This document shows, piece by piece, positions 37,466 to 48,382 of a stretch of DNA of 64,000 bases (its first letter is position 1; each line of letters begins with the position of its first letter). The stretch spans positions 106,642-170,641 of the forward strand of contig JAKZES010000006.1 in the NCBI GenBank assembly GCA_022548915.1, read 5' to 3'. Under the pieces are notes generated by a model that was not told the origin of the DNA, made no database searches, and saw nothing but the letters and a program-made list of their open reading frames with translations. Position numbers and translations under genes: made by a program. The stretch is from Verrucomicrobiaceae bacterium E54. GTDB lineage: Bacteria; Verrucomicrobiota; Verrucomicrobiia; Verrucomicrobiales; Akkermansiaceae.

Positions 37466-38599
37466 ATGAGCAGCCTGCAACCAACGATCGTGAATCCAGA
37501 GGGTAGCTTGAGGGTGGTGGTGACCAAGGAACTACCGGGAACCCATTGGCAGGATATCCTGACGGCGGCGGATTGCCGGATCGAGATCGCCCCCGGGACC
37601 GAGATCCTCGGCAAGGACGAGATCCGGACCCTGATCGGCGAAAAGTGCGACGGGGCGATCGGGCAGCTGACCGAGCCCTGGGACGAGGAGACCCTCGGGA
37701 TGCTGAAGGCGGCGGGCGGCCGGGCCTACAGCAACTATGCGGTGGGCTACAACAACGTCGACGTCGCGGCGGCGACGGCGCTCGGGATCCCGGTCGGCAA
37801 CACGCCCGGAGTGCTGACCGAGACGACCGCCGAACTGGCGATCGCGCTGACTTTCGCGGCCTCGCGGCGGATCGTGGAATCGGATCGATTCATGCGCGGT
37901 GGCAAGTTCCATGGCTGGCTGCCGACCTTGTTCATGGGGCAGCTTTTCCATGGCAAGACGGTGGGCATCGTCGGGGCGGGCCGCATCGGTGCGGCGTACG
38001 CGCGGATGATGGTGGAGGGGCACAAGATGAATCTGGTGTATTTCGACCTTCATCCGAACGAGGCGCTCGAGGCTTACGTGGCCGACTACGGCGCCTTCCT
38101 TGAGAAGCATGGCGAGCCGGCGGTGACCTGCCGGCGGGTCGGGACGCTGGAGGAGCTGTTGGGCGAGGCCGACCTGGTGAGCCTGCACACCGTGCTCGAC
38201 GAAAAGACCAAGGGAATGATCAACGCCGAGCGGCTGGCCCTGATGAAGGAGGACGCGATCCTCGTGAACAGCAGCCGCGGGCCGATCATCGACGAGAAGG
38301 CTCTGGTGGCTCATTGCCGGGCGCATCCGGACTTCCGCGTCGGCCTCGACGTGTTCGAAGAGGAGCCGGCCATGGCACCCGGTCTGGCGGATCTGGACAA
38401 CGTCGTGATCGTCCCGCACATCGCCTCGGCGACGGTGTGGACGCGCGAGGGGATGGCATCGCTGGCGGCGGCCAATGTCGCAGCCATCCTGCAGGGGCAG
38501 CCCGTCTGGGATGGCGAAGGCGTGCTCGACTTCCTCGAGGGGACGCCGCCCGCAGCCGCTCCGAGCATCGTGAATGCGAAGGAACTGAACCTCAGCTAG
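37466..38599 (+). CDS. D-2-hydroxyacid dehydrogenase, hydroxypyruvate reductase/glycerate dehydrogenase type
   Basis: NAD(P)-dependent enzyme of 377 residues. The Rossmann loop is VGIVGAGRIG (about 166-175). Substrate and catalytic motifs include SSRGPIIDE (Arg), the Glu in FEEEP and PHIAS (His). The block WTREGMASLAAANVAAI and GGRAYSNYAVGYNNVD closely resemble plant peroxisomal hydroxypyruvate reductase, so reduction of hydroxypyruvate (and glyoxylate) is likely. The next gene, 29 bases on, is a class I aminotransferase, and together they could link serine, hydroxypyruvate, glycerate and glyoxylate. Cytoplasmic. Confidence 0.9.
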   Translation: MSSLQPTIVNPEGSLRVVVTKELPGTHWQDILTAADCRIEIAPGTEILGKDEIRTLIGEKCDGAIGQLTEPWDEETLGMLKAAGGRAYSNYAVGYNNVDVAAATALGIPVGNTPGVLTETTAELAIALTFAASRRIVESDRFMRGGKFHGWLPTLFMGQLFHGKTVGIVGAGRIGAAYARMMVEGHKMNLVYFDLHPNEALEAYVADYGAFLEKHGEPAVTCRRVGTLEELLGEADLVSLHTVLDEKTKGMINAERLALMKEDAILVNSSRGPIIDEKALVAHCRAHPDFRVGLDVFEEEPAMAPGLADLDNVVIVPHIASATVWTREGMASLAAANVAAILQGQPVWDGEGVLDFLEGTPPAAAPSIVNAKELNLS

Positions 38600-38628
38600 A
38601 AGCCTTTTTCCCCACCACCCCTACCGTC

Positions 38629-39822
38629 ATGAACATCGCCGACCGCATTGCCAATCTCGGGACCGAAACCGCCTTTGCCGTTTCGGCCGAGGCCGCCGCT
38701 TTCGCCGCCAAGGGCAACCATGTGTATCCCTTCCACCTCGGGGACATGAATCTTCCGACCCCGTCGACCGTGGTCGAGGGGGCGATCAAGGCGCTGCGCG
38801 ACGGCAAGACGGGGTATTGCCCGAACGGCGGCATTCCGCAGCTCCGGGAGGCGCTGGCCGATGACATTTCGAGAACCCATGGAGTGAGTTACACCGCGGA
38901 CAACGTGGCGGTGCAGCCGGGGGGCAAGCCGGTGATCGGGAAGTTCATCCAAGCGGTGATGAACCCGGGGGACGAGGTGTTGTATCCGAATCCGGGCTAT
39001 CCGATCTACGAGTCGCAGATCGAGTATCACGGCGGCACCGCACTGCCGTACGGCTATCTCGAGTCGGACGCCGGTTTTGCCATCGATATCGATGCGATCG
39101 AGCGACAGATCACCCCGAAGACGCGGGTGCTGGTGTTGAACGACCTGCAGAACCCGATCGGTGCCGAGGCGAGTCCGGAGGAGTTCGAGCGGCTGGCGGC
39201 GATCGTCCGCGAGCACGACCTCACGGTGCTGTGCGACGAGGCGTATTTCGAGATCCGCTATTCGGGGGAGAGCCGTTCTTTCGTGAGTCTTCCGGACATG
39301 CTCGAGCGCTGTGTCATCCTCTACACCTTCTCGAAGAAGTATGCGATGACCGGCTGGCGGCTTGGGGCCGCGGTGGGTCCGAAGGACGTGATCGACGTGA
39401 TCGCCAAGCTGAACGTCAACGACGAGTCGTGCTCGAACCATTTCGTCCAGTATGGCGGCCTGGCGGGCCTGACCGGCGACCCGACCGAGGTCCACCAGAT
39501 TGTGGCGACGCTCAAGCAGCGGCGGGATGCGGCGGCGGCGGCGCTCAACGCGATCGAGGGGGTCCGCTGCGCGGTCCCCGAGGCCACCTTCTACCTGTTC
39601 CCCAACGTGACCGGGGCGATGGCAAACCGGGGTTTCGACAGCTACGACGCGTTCCGCAAGGCATGCCTCGAGGCGACCGGGGTGTCATTCTGCACGCGGC
39701 TGCATTTCGGGCGGCCCGTGCCGGGCGAGAGCGAGCGATACATCCGTCTCGCTTATTCGGGAATCGACATCGACCAGATCGAGGAAGGGTTGGGCAGGCT
39801 GAAGGCGTTTCTCGAGTCCTGA
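38629..39822 (+). CDS. Class I/II pyridoxal-phosphate aminotransferase
   Basis: Enzyme of 397 residues of fold type I. PLP lysine K236 lies in YTFSKKYAMTGWRLG; other markers are GYCPNGGIPQLREAL, NPGYPIYE, DEAYFEIRYSG and a C-terminal RLAYSG with the substrate-carboxylate Arg. Substrate unknown; with the hydroxypyruvate reductase upstream, serine or alanine with glyoxylate or pyruvate is plausible. ATG 38,629 is chosen as the longer frame overlaps the upstream gene. Confidence 0.88.
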   Translation: MNIADRIANLGTETAFAVSAEAAAFAAKGNHVYPFHLGDMNLPTPSTVVEGAIKALRDGKTGYCPNGGIPQLREALADDISRTHGVSYTADNVAVQPGGKPVIGKFIQAVMNPGDEVLYPNPGYPIYESQIEYHGGTALPYGYLESDAGFAIDIDAIERQITPKTRVLVLNDLQNPIGAEASPEEFERLAAIVREHDLTVLCDEAYFEIRYSGESRSFVSLPDMLERCVILYTFSKKYAMTGWRLGAAVGPKDVIDVIAKLNVNDESCSNHFVQYGGLAGLTGDPTEVHQIVATLKQRRDAAAAALNAIEGVRCAVPEATFYLFPNVTGAMANRGFDSYDAFRKACLEATGVSFCTRLHFGRPVPGESERYIRLAYSGIDIDQIEEGLGRLKAFLES

Positions 39823-40211
39823 TAAATTCCCGGCCCGCGGGTCGGGGAGCGCGGATCGGGTGGGGACTGCCAGGAGATCGCTTTTTCAGGGCTCGGCTGA
39901 ATGAGGCGGCCCGCGGGCCCGGAAACCGACCCGCACTCCACCATCGGTTTCACCAAGTGGCTGATCAAGGAGATCGAGGGGCAGAAGCCCTGAACCTGCC
40001 ATGGAATCGTGATCTCACGACCGGGTAAGTGCTCCTTCAAGATGCCGCCGGTAGGATCAAGTGGGCCGACATTGGAGAGGTGAAACACTTCATGGGAACC
40101 TGATTTCTCGGGTCCAGCCCCCCGATGCTCTGCGGAACGTGTCCGCAAGCCCCGGGCTGGAACGTTTTCTCGGCCGAGGGAGCGTTCGTGACCATTTGGG
40201 TCGACGCGGTA
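39823..40211. other. Intergenic stretch with a gene-tail remnant
   Basis: Holds a partial copy of the 3' end of the secreted-protein gene at 36,218-37,210 (see the separate entry). The rest contains no convincing gene or signal. Confidence 0.6.
39904..40011 (+). pseudogene. Duplicated 3' end of the 36,218-37,210 secreted-protein gene
   Basis: The bases match those coding for the final residues of that gene: translated here as RPAGPETDPHSTIGFTKWLI then KEIEGQKP and stop, against RPVGPETDPHSTTGFTKWLI then EEIKGGKP and stop. Similarity continues past the stop (GGAATCGTG). No start or upstream part is present, so this is a remnant of a duplicated gene. Confidence 0.75.
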
Positions 40212-41282
40212 TTACCCCGCTCCCGCCACGCTTTCACCGTGCTTGAACGTCATCTCCACCAGATGGTTGCCGGTACTTTCCATTCCTCGGCCGATCCACT
40301 TCTTGAATTGCCTGACCACCTCATCATTTGGAAACCACATCATGGTCGGCTTCGGATGGAGCCACTCCAGCAGTGGGTTGAACCCCATCATCACCACGGA
40401 AAGCCTATTGGGAATCCTGAGGCCCGCCCGGGCGCAGAAGCCGTAGAGGGACAACAATTGCCAGTCCGTATCGACGATCACCGCCGTGGGTTCGAGGTGC
40501 AGGAAGTTCTCCTGCCAAAAACGGATCCAGGCCTCTGGAGCCGGAGTCGTGCAGGCCTGGCAGAATCGATCGAGTGAGTCGGGTGCCCGGTCCGTCTCGT
40601 CAGCGTTGCGCATGCCCTCGATCAGGGAGGGTACCATCCACGGGTACTCCGTGGTGGCGAGGATGCGCCGGTGGCCCCGTTCCGAAAGATGGCGAACGAC
40701 GCGGCTGACCTCCCAGCTTACACTGAAGGCGAGAAGCGTCGCGGCATGCTCCCTCGGAGGCGGGCCGCCAAGCTGGAACGTCGGCAGTCGTTTGCTGGTT
40801 TCGTCAGGCCAGGTGCCGCCCGGGCAGAGTGTGACGATGGCGTCCGCCGAATGTCGCGCGATCAGCGTCTCGATCCTGCTTCCCGGAGACTTGCGATACT
40901 GGAAATCGACACCCTGCCATACGACGCGGCCACCCTCTTGCTCCCACGCCTCTTGGAGGGCGCGAAGCAGAAGTTCCTCGTCATGGGGAATGGGAACCAG
41001 CGATTGGTGGAGGATCAACAGCACCGGGGTGCGGGAGTCGGCATGCATTTCGATCGCGGCCGGGAGAATCCGAGGCCCCTTGCCGGGCTCCGCCGTTCCG
41101 AGCATCCCATCCCGCTCGAGGAGCGCCACCGCCGCCGAGCAGGTGCGCTGGCTCACTTGATAGCGCTGCGCGAGCAGCCGCCGTCCCGGGAGACGATCAT
41201 TCCAAACTCCCGAGGAGATGTCCTCCCGAATGTGGCGGGCGACCTGCGCAGGCAGGCTGGTCTTCTCGATCGGCCGCTTCAT
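40212..41282 (-). CDS. GntR-type regulator with LacI-like sensor domain
   Basis: Regulator of 356 residues: an N-terminal GntR winged helix (about 10-75; RRLLAQRYQVSQRTCSAAVA) joined to a periplasmic-binding/LacI-type domain (about 85-345) with ILHQSLVPIPHDEE and VVMMGFNPLLEW. Such fusions are common in Verrucomicrobia and respond to sugars or related small molecules. It is divergent from the LamG gene, and the 23-base operator-like palindrome between them is 77 bases upstream of its own start. The same palindrome architecture recurs before the PEP-CTERM gene, so that may be a second target. Confidence 0.85.
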   Translation of the reverse strand: MKRPIEKTSLPAQVARHIREDISSGVWNDRLPGRRLLAQRYQVSQRTCSAAVALLERDGMLGTAEPGKGPRILPAAIEMHADSRTPVLLILHQSLVPIPHDEELLLRALQEAWEQEGGRVVWQGVDFQYRKSPGSRIETLIARHSADAIVTLCPGGTWPDETSKRLPTFQLGGPPPREHAATLLAFSVSWEVSRVVRHLSERGHRRILATTEYPWMVPSLIEGMRNADETDRAPDSLDRFCQACTTPAPEAWIRFWQENFLHLEPTAVIVDTDWQLLSLYGFCARAGLRIPNRLSVVMMGFNPLLEWLHPKPTMMWFPNDEVVRQFKKWIGRGMESTGNHLVEMTFKHGESVAGAG

Positions 41283-41358
41283 GGCAGGCTGTTATCCCAT
41301 CGATGGCAGTTTCACGACCCCAAAGCGCTTGGATGGGATGCTCGCTCAATCGGAGCTG

Positions 41359-41381
41359 GGTGGTAACAAAAAGTTGCCACC
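41359..41381. promoter_or_regulatory. Operator-like 9-5-9 palindrome upstream of the LamG gene, copy 1
   Basis: Arms GGTGGTAAC and GTTGCCACC (eight of nine positions paired) flank AAAAA. It sits in a roughly 110-base segment (about 41,325-41,440) duplicated at 44,300-44,400. Confidence 0.6.
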
Positions 41382-41549
41382 AATTTGTCGATCCAAGTGC
41401 TGGTCGGGGAAGGGGAGACGGTGCTCCCTTTCCCGGAGAAGACCGTAGCTTCAGGATATGATCCCGATTTTTCCCGATGCTCCCCTGCCTCACCCGGGCA
41501 ACGGAGCGGAGGTCTCCTATCCGCCAATCACGATCATCCAACCCCTTTC

Positions 41550-43997
41550 ATGAGATCCACCTTGAAGAATACCATTGTGGCGATGGCTTTTCCGGCGTGC
41601 ATGCTTAGCATCCCGGCCGATGCAGCCATCACCCAGTGGATCGCCACGGCCCAGGCGACCACCGGCAACGTCACCGCCTCGGACAACAACGGGGCGGGCT
41701 GGACCTTCGACCGGAACGCCGGCGGCACCGGCGTCGCCTATGACTTCGGAGCCCTTGATGCCTTGGGCGACAAGCCGGTGGACGGCGCTACCGTGGAATT
41801 CCTTTTCAACTTCGAGAATGTCGGGAATTCCATCACCATCGGGACCGTCGGCGGATGGTCGCCCGGCAGCGAGAAGAACCAGTTCAAGCTCGAACAGTGG
41901 AACAACACCGGCAAGTTCGGGATCACGTTGGAGGGAATTTCCGATTACTCGCTCACCACCGATTCGATTTTCGACCAAACCGTCCACGTGGTGTTTGTCC
42001 GGAGGTCCAACGGCGAGATGGACATGTATATCAACGGAATCTTCGCCGAAACCCATGCCGCCAAGACCAATTGGCGGATGGATGGCGGCCAAGGAATGCT
42101 CGGTGCGCGGTCGACCGGCACTTCCGATCTCGCCACCGGAAGCATGTTCGGCGTGGCTTCTTATGACACGGCCTTGAGCGCCGGTCAGATCGCGTCGCTT
42201 TACAATGCCTTTTCCAGCAGCGCCTCCAATTCGCTGACATGGGGCGGGACGGATGACGACTGGACCGTGCCCGCGAACTGGGTGGAGAGCTCGGTGCCGG
42301 TCACGGACGGAACTTCGGACGTTTTCATTCCCTCCGGAACCGCCAACTTCGCCGGCCAACTCGATTTCACGGGCGGCAGTCTCCTCACCGTCAATGGAGG
42401 CATTCTCCGACAAACGACCGCCACCTCCGAATCGCTGGGATTCCAAGGCAGTTCCCGATTCGCCGTCTCGAACGGGGGTGAACTGGACGCCCAGGTGCTG
42501 CTCTCGATCAATGCGTCGACGGGCAACTCCCTCTCCGACGGCACCATCACCACCGGACGCCTTGAACTCTCGAACGGATCCTCGCTGACCGTTTCCGACA
42601 ACGCCCTCCTCACCGCGGATTCCGGCCAGAGCTCGCTCGATGGTGGCAGCAGCATCACCCTCAACGCCTCCACTCTCGCCTTTCGTGATCTCTCGCTCGG
42701 CGACACCGGCGGAACTCCCAGCACCATCGGGATCGGCAACGGAGCCCTGTTGGAACTCGATGCCGCCGGTCTCGGCACGGCAACGGACGTGATCACCATC
42801 TCCGGGCAATCGTTGGTCAACTTCCCCAGCGGAACGACGGGCACGGTCTTCATCGACAACATCAGCATCGTGGAGGTCGAGGCCATGATCGCGACCGGCA
42901 GGTTCGGACTCGGTGGCGTCCGCTACGTCAATCCCGACGGCTACTCGCTCGTCGCCATCGGCAACGGCGTCGAGATCGGTGAAGGATTGCAGGTCGTCCA
43001 AGTGGTTTGGGGCGGGAGCGACGCCGATTGGTCGGTGGGAAGCAACTGGGTCGGCGGCGAGGTGCCGCGGATCGCCGGAGAGGATGACGCCATCATTTCG
43101 AGCGGCACCGCAAACTATCTGGGCCAGCTCACCTTCACCGATGGCAGCCTGCTTACGATCAATGGCGCCACGCTCACCCAGACGACGGCAGGAACGGACT
43201 ATCTCCGTTTCCACAATGGCAGCACATTCGCCATCTCCAACGGCGGCGCGCTCAACGCCGAGGTGCGGCTGCGCATCTGGCGTTCGGCGGGCAGCACGAT
43301 CTCCAACGGGTCCATCACCGCCGGCCAGGTCGAAGTGAACGACAACGCCACGCTTGCCTTGGGCGACGGTGCGCTCGTCACCGCCACCGCTGGACGGACC
43401 CTCCTCAACAACAACGCCTGGATCGAGGTTGGGAACGGCGCCACAATCGTTCTGCGCGACGTCTTTCTCGGGGCCTATGCCGGATTCCCAAGCTTCATCC
43501 GGGTGCTCGAAGGAGGGACGCTGCAATTCGACGCCGCAACTGCGGCAGTCCCCACCGACGTGATCACGATCGAGGGAGGCTCATTCATCGACCTTCCCGC
43601 CGATACGACCGCGAATGTCTTCATCGACAACATCAGCCAGGCGGATTTCGAGGCCTTGATCGCGGCCGGAAAGTTCGGCATCGACCAGACCCGAATCACC
43701 GACCTGAGCCGCTACGAGCTGGTGTCCCAAGGCTCCGGTTTTGTCATTCGCGGGCTGTCCGCCGTGGAGGCTCAGGGCCCTCAGGTCACGGTGATCGGCT
43801 TCAATGCTGGTGCGGAGTTGGAGATCCTGGCCACGGGCTTGGATCCTGCCACGACCTACACGCTGTACAGGGGAACGGATCTCGGAACCTTCCCTGATCC
43901 GATTCAATCGCCAGTAACCGGTGCGACCGAACAGACCTTCATCGACAGCACTCCACCGGCAGGCAAGGCCTTCTATCGACTCGAGTGGACTCCCTAG
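41550..43997 (+). CDS. Large exported LamG/beta-helix protein with internal tandem repeat
   Basis: Secreted protein of 815 residues. After MRSTLKNTIVAMAFPACMLS and a cleavage-like ADA, residues about 30-215 form a LamG/concanavalin-like domain (WNNTGKFGITLEGISDYS). Two tandem units of about 260 residues follow (about 230-490 and 490-760), each opening with W-G-G-x-D-x-D-W (SLTWGGTDDDWTVPANWVES, VVWGGSDADWSVGSNWVGGE), continuing with SGTANFAGQLDFTGGSLLTV-like strands of a beta-helix, and closing with NVFIDNISQADFEALIAAGK-like blocks. A final beta-sandwich ends the protein. Carbohydrate binding or cell-surface display is likely; no anchor signal such as PEP-CTERM seen. Divergent from the GntR/LacI-type regulator. 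Confidence 0.82.
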   Translation: MRSTLKNTIVAMAFPACMLSIPADAAITQWIATAQATTGNVTASDNNGAGWTFDRNAGGTGVAYDFGALDALGDKPVDGATVEFLFNFENVGNSITIGTVGGWSPGSEKNQFKLEQWNNTGKFGITLEGISDYSLTTDSIFDQTVHVVFVRRSNGEMDMYINGIFAETHAAKTNWRMDGGQGMLGARSTGTSDLATGSMFGVASYDTALSAGQIASLYNAFSSSASNSLTWGGTDDDWTVPANWVESSVPVTDGTSDVFIPSGTANFAGQLDFTGGSLLTVNGGILRQTTATSESLGFQGSSRFAVSNGGELDAQVLLSINASTGNSLSDGTITTGRLELSNGSSLTVSDNALLTADSGQSSLDGGSSITLNASTLAFRDLSLGDTGGTPSTIGIGNGALLELDAAGLGTATDVITISGQSLVNFPSGTTGTVFIDNISIVEVEAMIATGRFGLGGVRYVNPDGYSLVAIGNGVEIGEGLQVVQVVWGGSDADWSVGSNWVGGEVPRIAGEDDAIISSGTANYLGQLTFTDGSLLTINGATLTQTTAGTDYLRFHNGSTFAISNGGALNAEVRLRIWRSAGSTISNGSITAGQVEVNDNATLALGDGALVTATAGRTLLNNNAWIEVGNGATIVLRDVFLGAYAGFPSFIRVLEGGTLQFDAATAAVPTDVITIEGGSFIDLPADTTANVFIDNISQADFEALIAAGKFGIDQTRITDLSRYELVSQGSGFVIRGLSAVEAQGPQVTVIGFNAGAELEILATGLDPATTYTLYRGTDLGTFPDPIQSPVTGATEQTFIDSTPPAGKAFYRLEWTP

Positions 43998-44537
43998 TTT
44001 CCTCCGCGCCAAGTTCGCTCAAGAAACCATTCACTGAGTTTGTCGGAGGTCTTTTCCGGGGTGCGGTCTCGAAGAGTGGCATCGGATTCTTGTTGCGGTG
44101 CCAGCACTGCGTCCTCGGCACGGTTTGAGCTGAAGAAAAATCACTCCGGCCACTCTACCAGCCTATCCCGTTCATTGGTATCAGGTGCGTCGTGGGTCGC
44201 GGAGTTGCCGAGGACAAGGTGAAGGGTTCCCCTTCTTGGCTAGGGATAACAGCCGTCCAGATTCGTGAAGAACTTCAGCAACTGAAGACGCCTCGATGGG
44301 ATGGCCGCTCGATCCGATCCGGGCGGTACCACGATGTTGCCACCAATTTCTCGATCCGGGTGCTGGCCGGGGTAGGGCAGATGGTGCTTTCCTTCGGGAA
44401 AATACCGATTGTGCTTGCGTGCATGTTTGTCATCCCTTACGATGCGGCCCTTCCCTCCTTCCCTCGCGGCTTGCCGTGGATCAATCCACCGCCGGCAAGG
44501 TTTCCGCTTCCGACGATGCCAACCGAATCGATCTTCC
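43998..44537. other. Intergenic leader carrying the duplicated upstream element
   Basis: No gene seen. About 44,300-44,400 resembles 41,325-41,440, including GTTGCCACCAATTT, TCGATCC, GTGCTGG and GGTGCT. This copies the upstream region of the LamG gene in front of the PEP-CTERM gene. Confidence 0.65.
44322..44344. promoter_or_regulatory. Operator-like 9-5-9 palindrome, copy 2
   Basis: GGCGGTACC, spacer ACGAT, GTTGCCACC. The right arm is identical to copy 1 and the left is weaker (six of nine positions paired), but spacing is the same. About 195 bases before the PEP-CTERM gene. Confidence 0.5.
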
Positions 44538-45329
44538 ATGAAATTCCAACTTCTCCCATTGATGGCACATCTCGGTCTGACCGCAGTGGCTTCCGCTGCG
44601 ACGACCGTGAAAATTGATTTTGGCGCGGTCTCGGCGACCACGGGACCGGGCGAAGTTTACAACAACATCTCCCTGAGCGAGAATGTCGACGAGGCGGCCG
44701 GAACGAACGTGAATGTCTGGACCGGCGGTGGTGGCGGGACACCCAATCAGGTCTTGCTGAACGACATCACCGGCGTGGCCAGCGGGTGGTCCTTGGATGC
44801 CACGCTCACCACGGCAGGATCATCCCCGGATTTCGGTGTGGCGGGGGCTGGTGGCAACTTCACCGGAACCGTGGCACCCCTGGCGGCCAGCGCCTTTGCA
44901 TCCACTGCGACCGTCGACGGCTTGTTCATCCAGGACACGGCTGCGATCACCTTCTTCATTTCCGGGTTGAATGACGGCCTGACCTACAACCTCCTTGGGT
45001 TCGTGGGGCGTGACAACAACACCGGCGCCCAAGCACCCACCAGCCTGACGACCGGGACGGGCGGAAGTGCGTTCTGGCAATCCCAGGACGGCACGATCAC
45101 CGCTGGAGAACTTACCACTCAGGATCCGAACGGAACCGCGGGTGGGATCGCGTTCGGTTGGAACGGAGTCTCACCGACGAGTGGTCAGATCGCGTTTACG
45201 ATGGGATCCAACGCCGATCTTCTTGTGGACATCAAGGCTCTCTCCATCACCGCCGTGCCGGAGCCTTCCTCCTTGGCTCTGCTGCCGATCGGGGTAGCCG
45301 GGATGCTGGCTCGCCGCCGCCGGTGCTGA
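44538..45329 (+). CDS. PEP-CTERM sorted exported protein
   Basis: Exported protein of 263 residues. Signal peptide MKFQLLPLMAHLGLTAVASA; low-complexity, Gly/Thr-rich beta body; at the end the sorting signal VPEPSSLALLPIGVAGMLA followed by RRRR-type basic residues. PEP-CTERM proteins are recognised by exosortase and placed at the cell surface or in extracellular polymer. The exosortase gene is not in this window. The leader shares the palindromic element with the LamG gene. Confidence 0.88.
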   Translation: MKFQLLPLMAHLGLTAVASAATTVKIDFGAVSATTGPGEVYNNISLSENVDEAAGTNVNVWTGGGGGTPNQVLLNDITGVASGWSLDATLTTAGSSPDFGVAGAGGNFTGTVAPLAASAFASTATVDGLFIQDTAAITFFISGLNDGLTYNLLGFVGRDNNTGAQAPTSLTTGTGGSAFWQSQDGTITAGELTTQDPNGTAGGIAFGWNGVSPTSGQIAFTMGSNADLLVDIKALSITAVPEPSSLALLPIGVAGMLARRRRC

Positions 45330-45717
45330 GCTTGTCGGTGGTGCCCCATGCGCGTCTGGGAAGCGAAGAGTTTCTTTCCTTCATCAGAGATCGGAGGCAT
45401 TGCCATTCGAGAAATTGCTTCGAGAAAATCTCTTTTTCGGGTCCGGTTGCAGGACGCCTTTCGGCCGGGCTTGGAGGAGGTGGTGGTTGAGCGGCGAGTG
45501 GAGTAACCGCTGGAAGCCGGGAATGGGATTTCTGCTCGACGCTTCGGTATCGTCCAGTCCCTGAGGCTCGAGGTGCCCCCGTGAAAAACTGAAGCATCCC
45601 GCGGCTCTTTACTGAGGTTCTCCGCTTGTGACCGGATCGGGTGGCAGGGGTTTCATGCAAACAGTCCTGATGGGTTTGGATGGAAGAAAGTCAGACTGGT
45701 CAGTGGTATGACATGGA
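45330..45717. other. Intergenic stretch without identifiable features
   Basis: No gene, repeat or regulatory pattern supported on either strand. Confidence 0.6.
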
Positions 45718-45930
45718 GTGAACACCCGGTCGAAATTCATCGGCAGACCGCTGTGGCGACTTCGGTTCGCAGCAGTCGCGCTCCTGGTTTTTGCCGGATG
45801 CTCGGGTGAGCCCGGGCAGAAGGAGGAGCAACTGCATGCCGAGGCTTCGCTTGCCCTGGACGAACGCGGGGAAACAGCCGGAAGCTATGCCGAGGTTTGG
45901 GATTTCGGGACGGTACCCGGAGGAGCGTAG
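45718..45930 (+). CDS. Small putative lipoprotein
   Basis: A 70-residue reading frame starting with GTG. A basic N-terminus precedes a hydrophobic segment and a lipobox: FAAVALLVFAGCSGEPGQ. The rest is short and polar, without a family. It could be a real small lipoprotein, or the remnant of a longer one. Confidence 0.4.
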   Translation: MNTRSKFIGRPLWRLRFAAVALLVFAGCSGEPGQKEEQLHAEASLALDERGETAGSYAEVWDFGTVPGGA

Positions 45931-46006
45931 GCGGGTCGCAAATTGCCGCTTGAGACTGTTTCGCCTGCGCGCGCTGAAGGGCTCAGGAATTTCGTTGTGC
46001 GCCAAT

Positions 46007-46026
46007 CCACGGGGTGAACCCCGTGG
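46007..46026 (-). terminator. Hairpin downstream of the ABC-F gene
   Basis: Perfect eight-base arms CCACGGGG and CCCCGTGG around TGAA. It is 46 bases past the minus-strand ABC-F stop. No T run is evident, so termination is uncertain. Confidence 0.4.
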
Positions 46027-46071
46027 CTACCCGCCGCGATCCTGAAGCGCGATCGCGTGGCCCGGCCGCCT

Positions 46072-47961
<1,890 letters not shown>

Positions 47962-48025
47962 GGGCGGGCGCGCCGGGACCATCGGGCGTTGCCTGCCGGA
48001 TGGCCAGCGAAAGCCACGCGGTCCT

Positions 48026-48382
48026 TCACGGGACTTGTCGTGCCGGGTGCATCCCGTGGTGCAGGGTCCAGGCGAGACACAGGAGCGAGGTGGCGGTGGA
48101 GAGGGTCGTGAGGATCCAGAGCGAGTTCCAGATGATCGCGATCTCGTAGACCTTGTAGACCCACTGCATGATGTCCATGGGCAGCATGCTCGCGCACCAG
48201 AGCATCCCGTAGAACAGCCACAGGCCGAGGCCGAGCAGGCTTGCGCCGAGGCCGATCCGGCTCGCAGGCGTGCGGATCAACAGGTCCAGCTTCCAGAAGG
48301 CGAGCGCCATCAGCACCGATCCGGTGATTGCCACCAGCGAGATGGCCGACGAGAGGAAGGAAAACACCAGCCAGTCCATCAC
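48026..48382 (-). CDS. Small membrane protein
   Basis: Unrecognised protein of 118 residues with three hydrophobic helices (about 4-29, 44-67, 82-106). Its start overlaps the stop of the gene before it by four bases, so both are made together. No motif seen. Confidence 0.55.
   Translation of the reverse strand: MMDWLVFSFLSSAISLVAITGSVLMALAFWKLDLLIRTPASRIGLGASLLGLGLWLFYGMLWCASMLPMDIMQWVYKVYEIAIIWNSLWILTTLSTATSLLCLAWTLHHGMHPARQVP

Noticed and set aside
41517..43526. Long antisense reading frame over the LamG protein
   Set aside because: Shadow only; the plus-strand protein has a signal peptide and domains.
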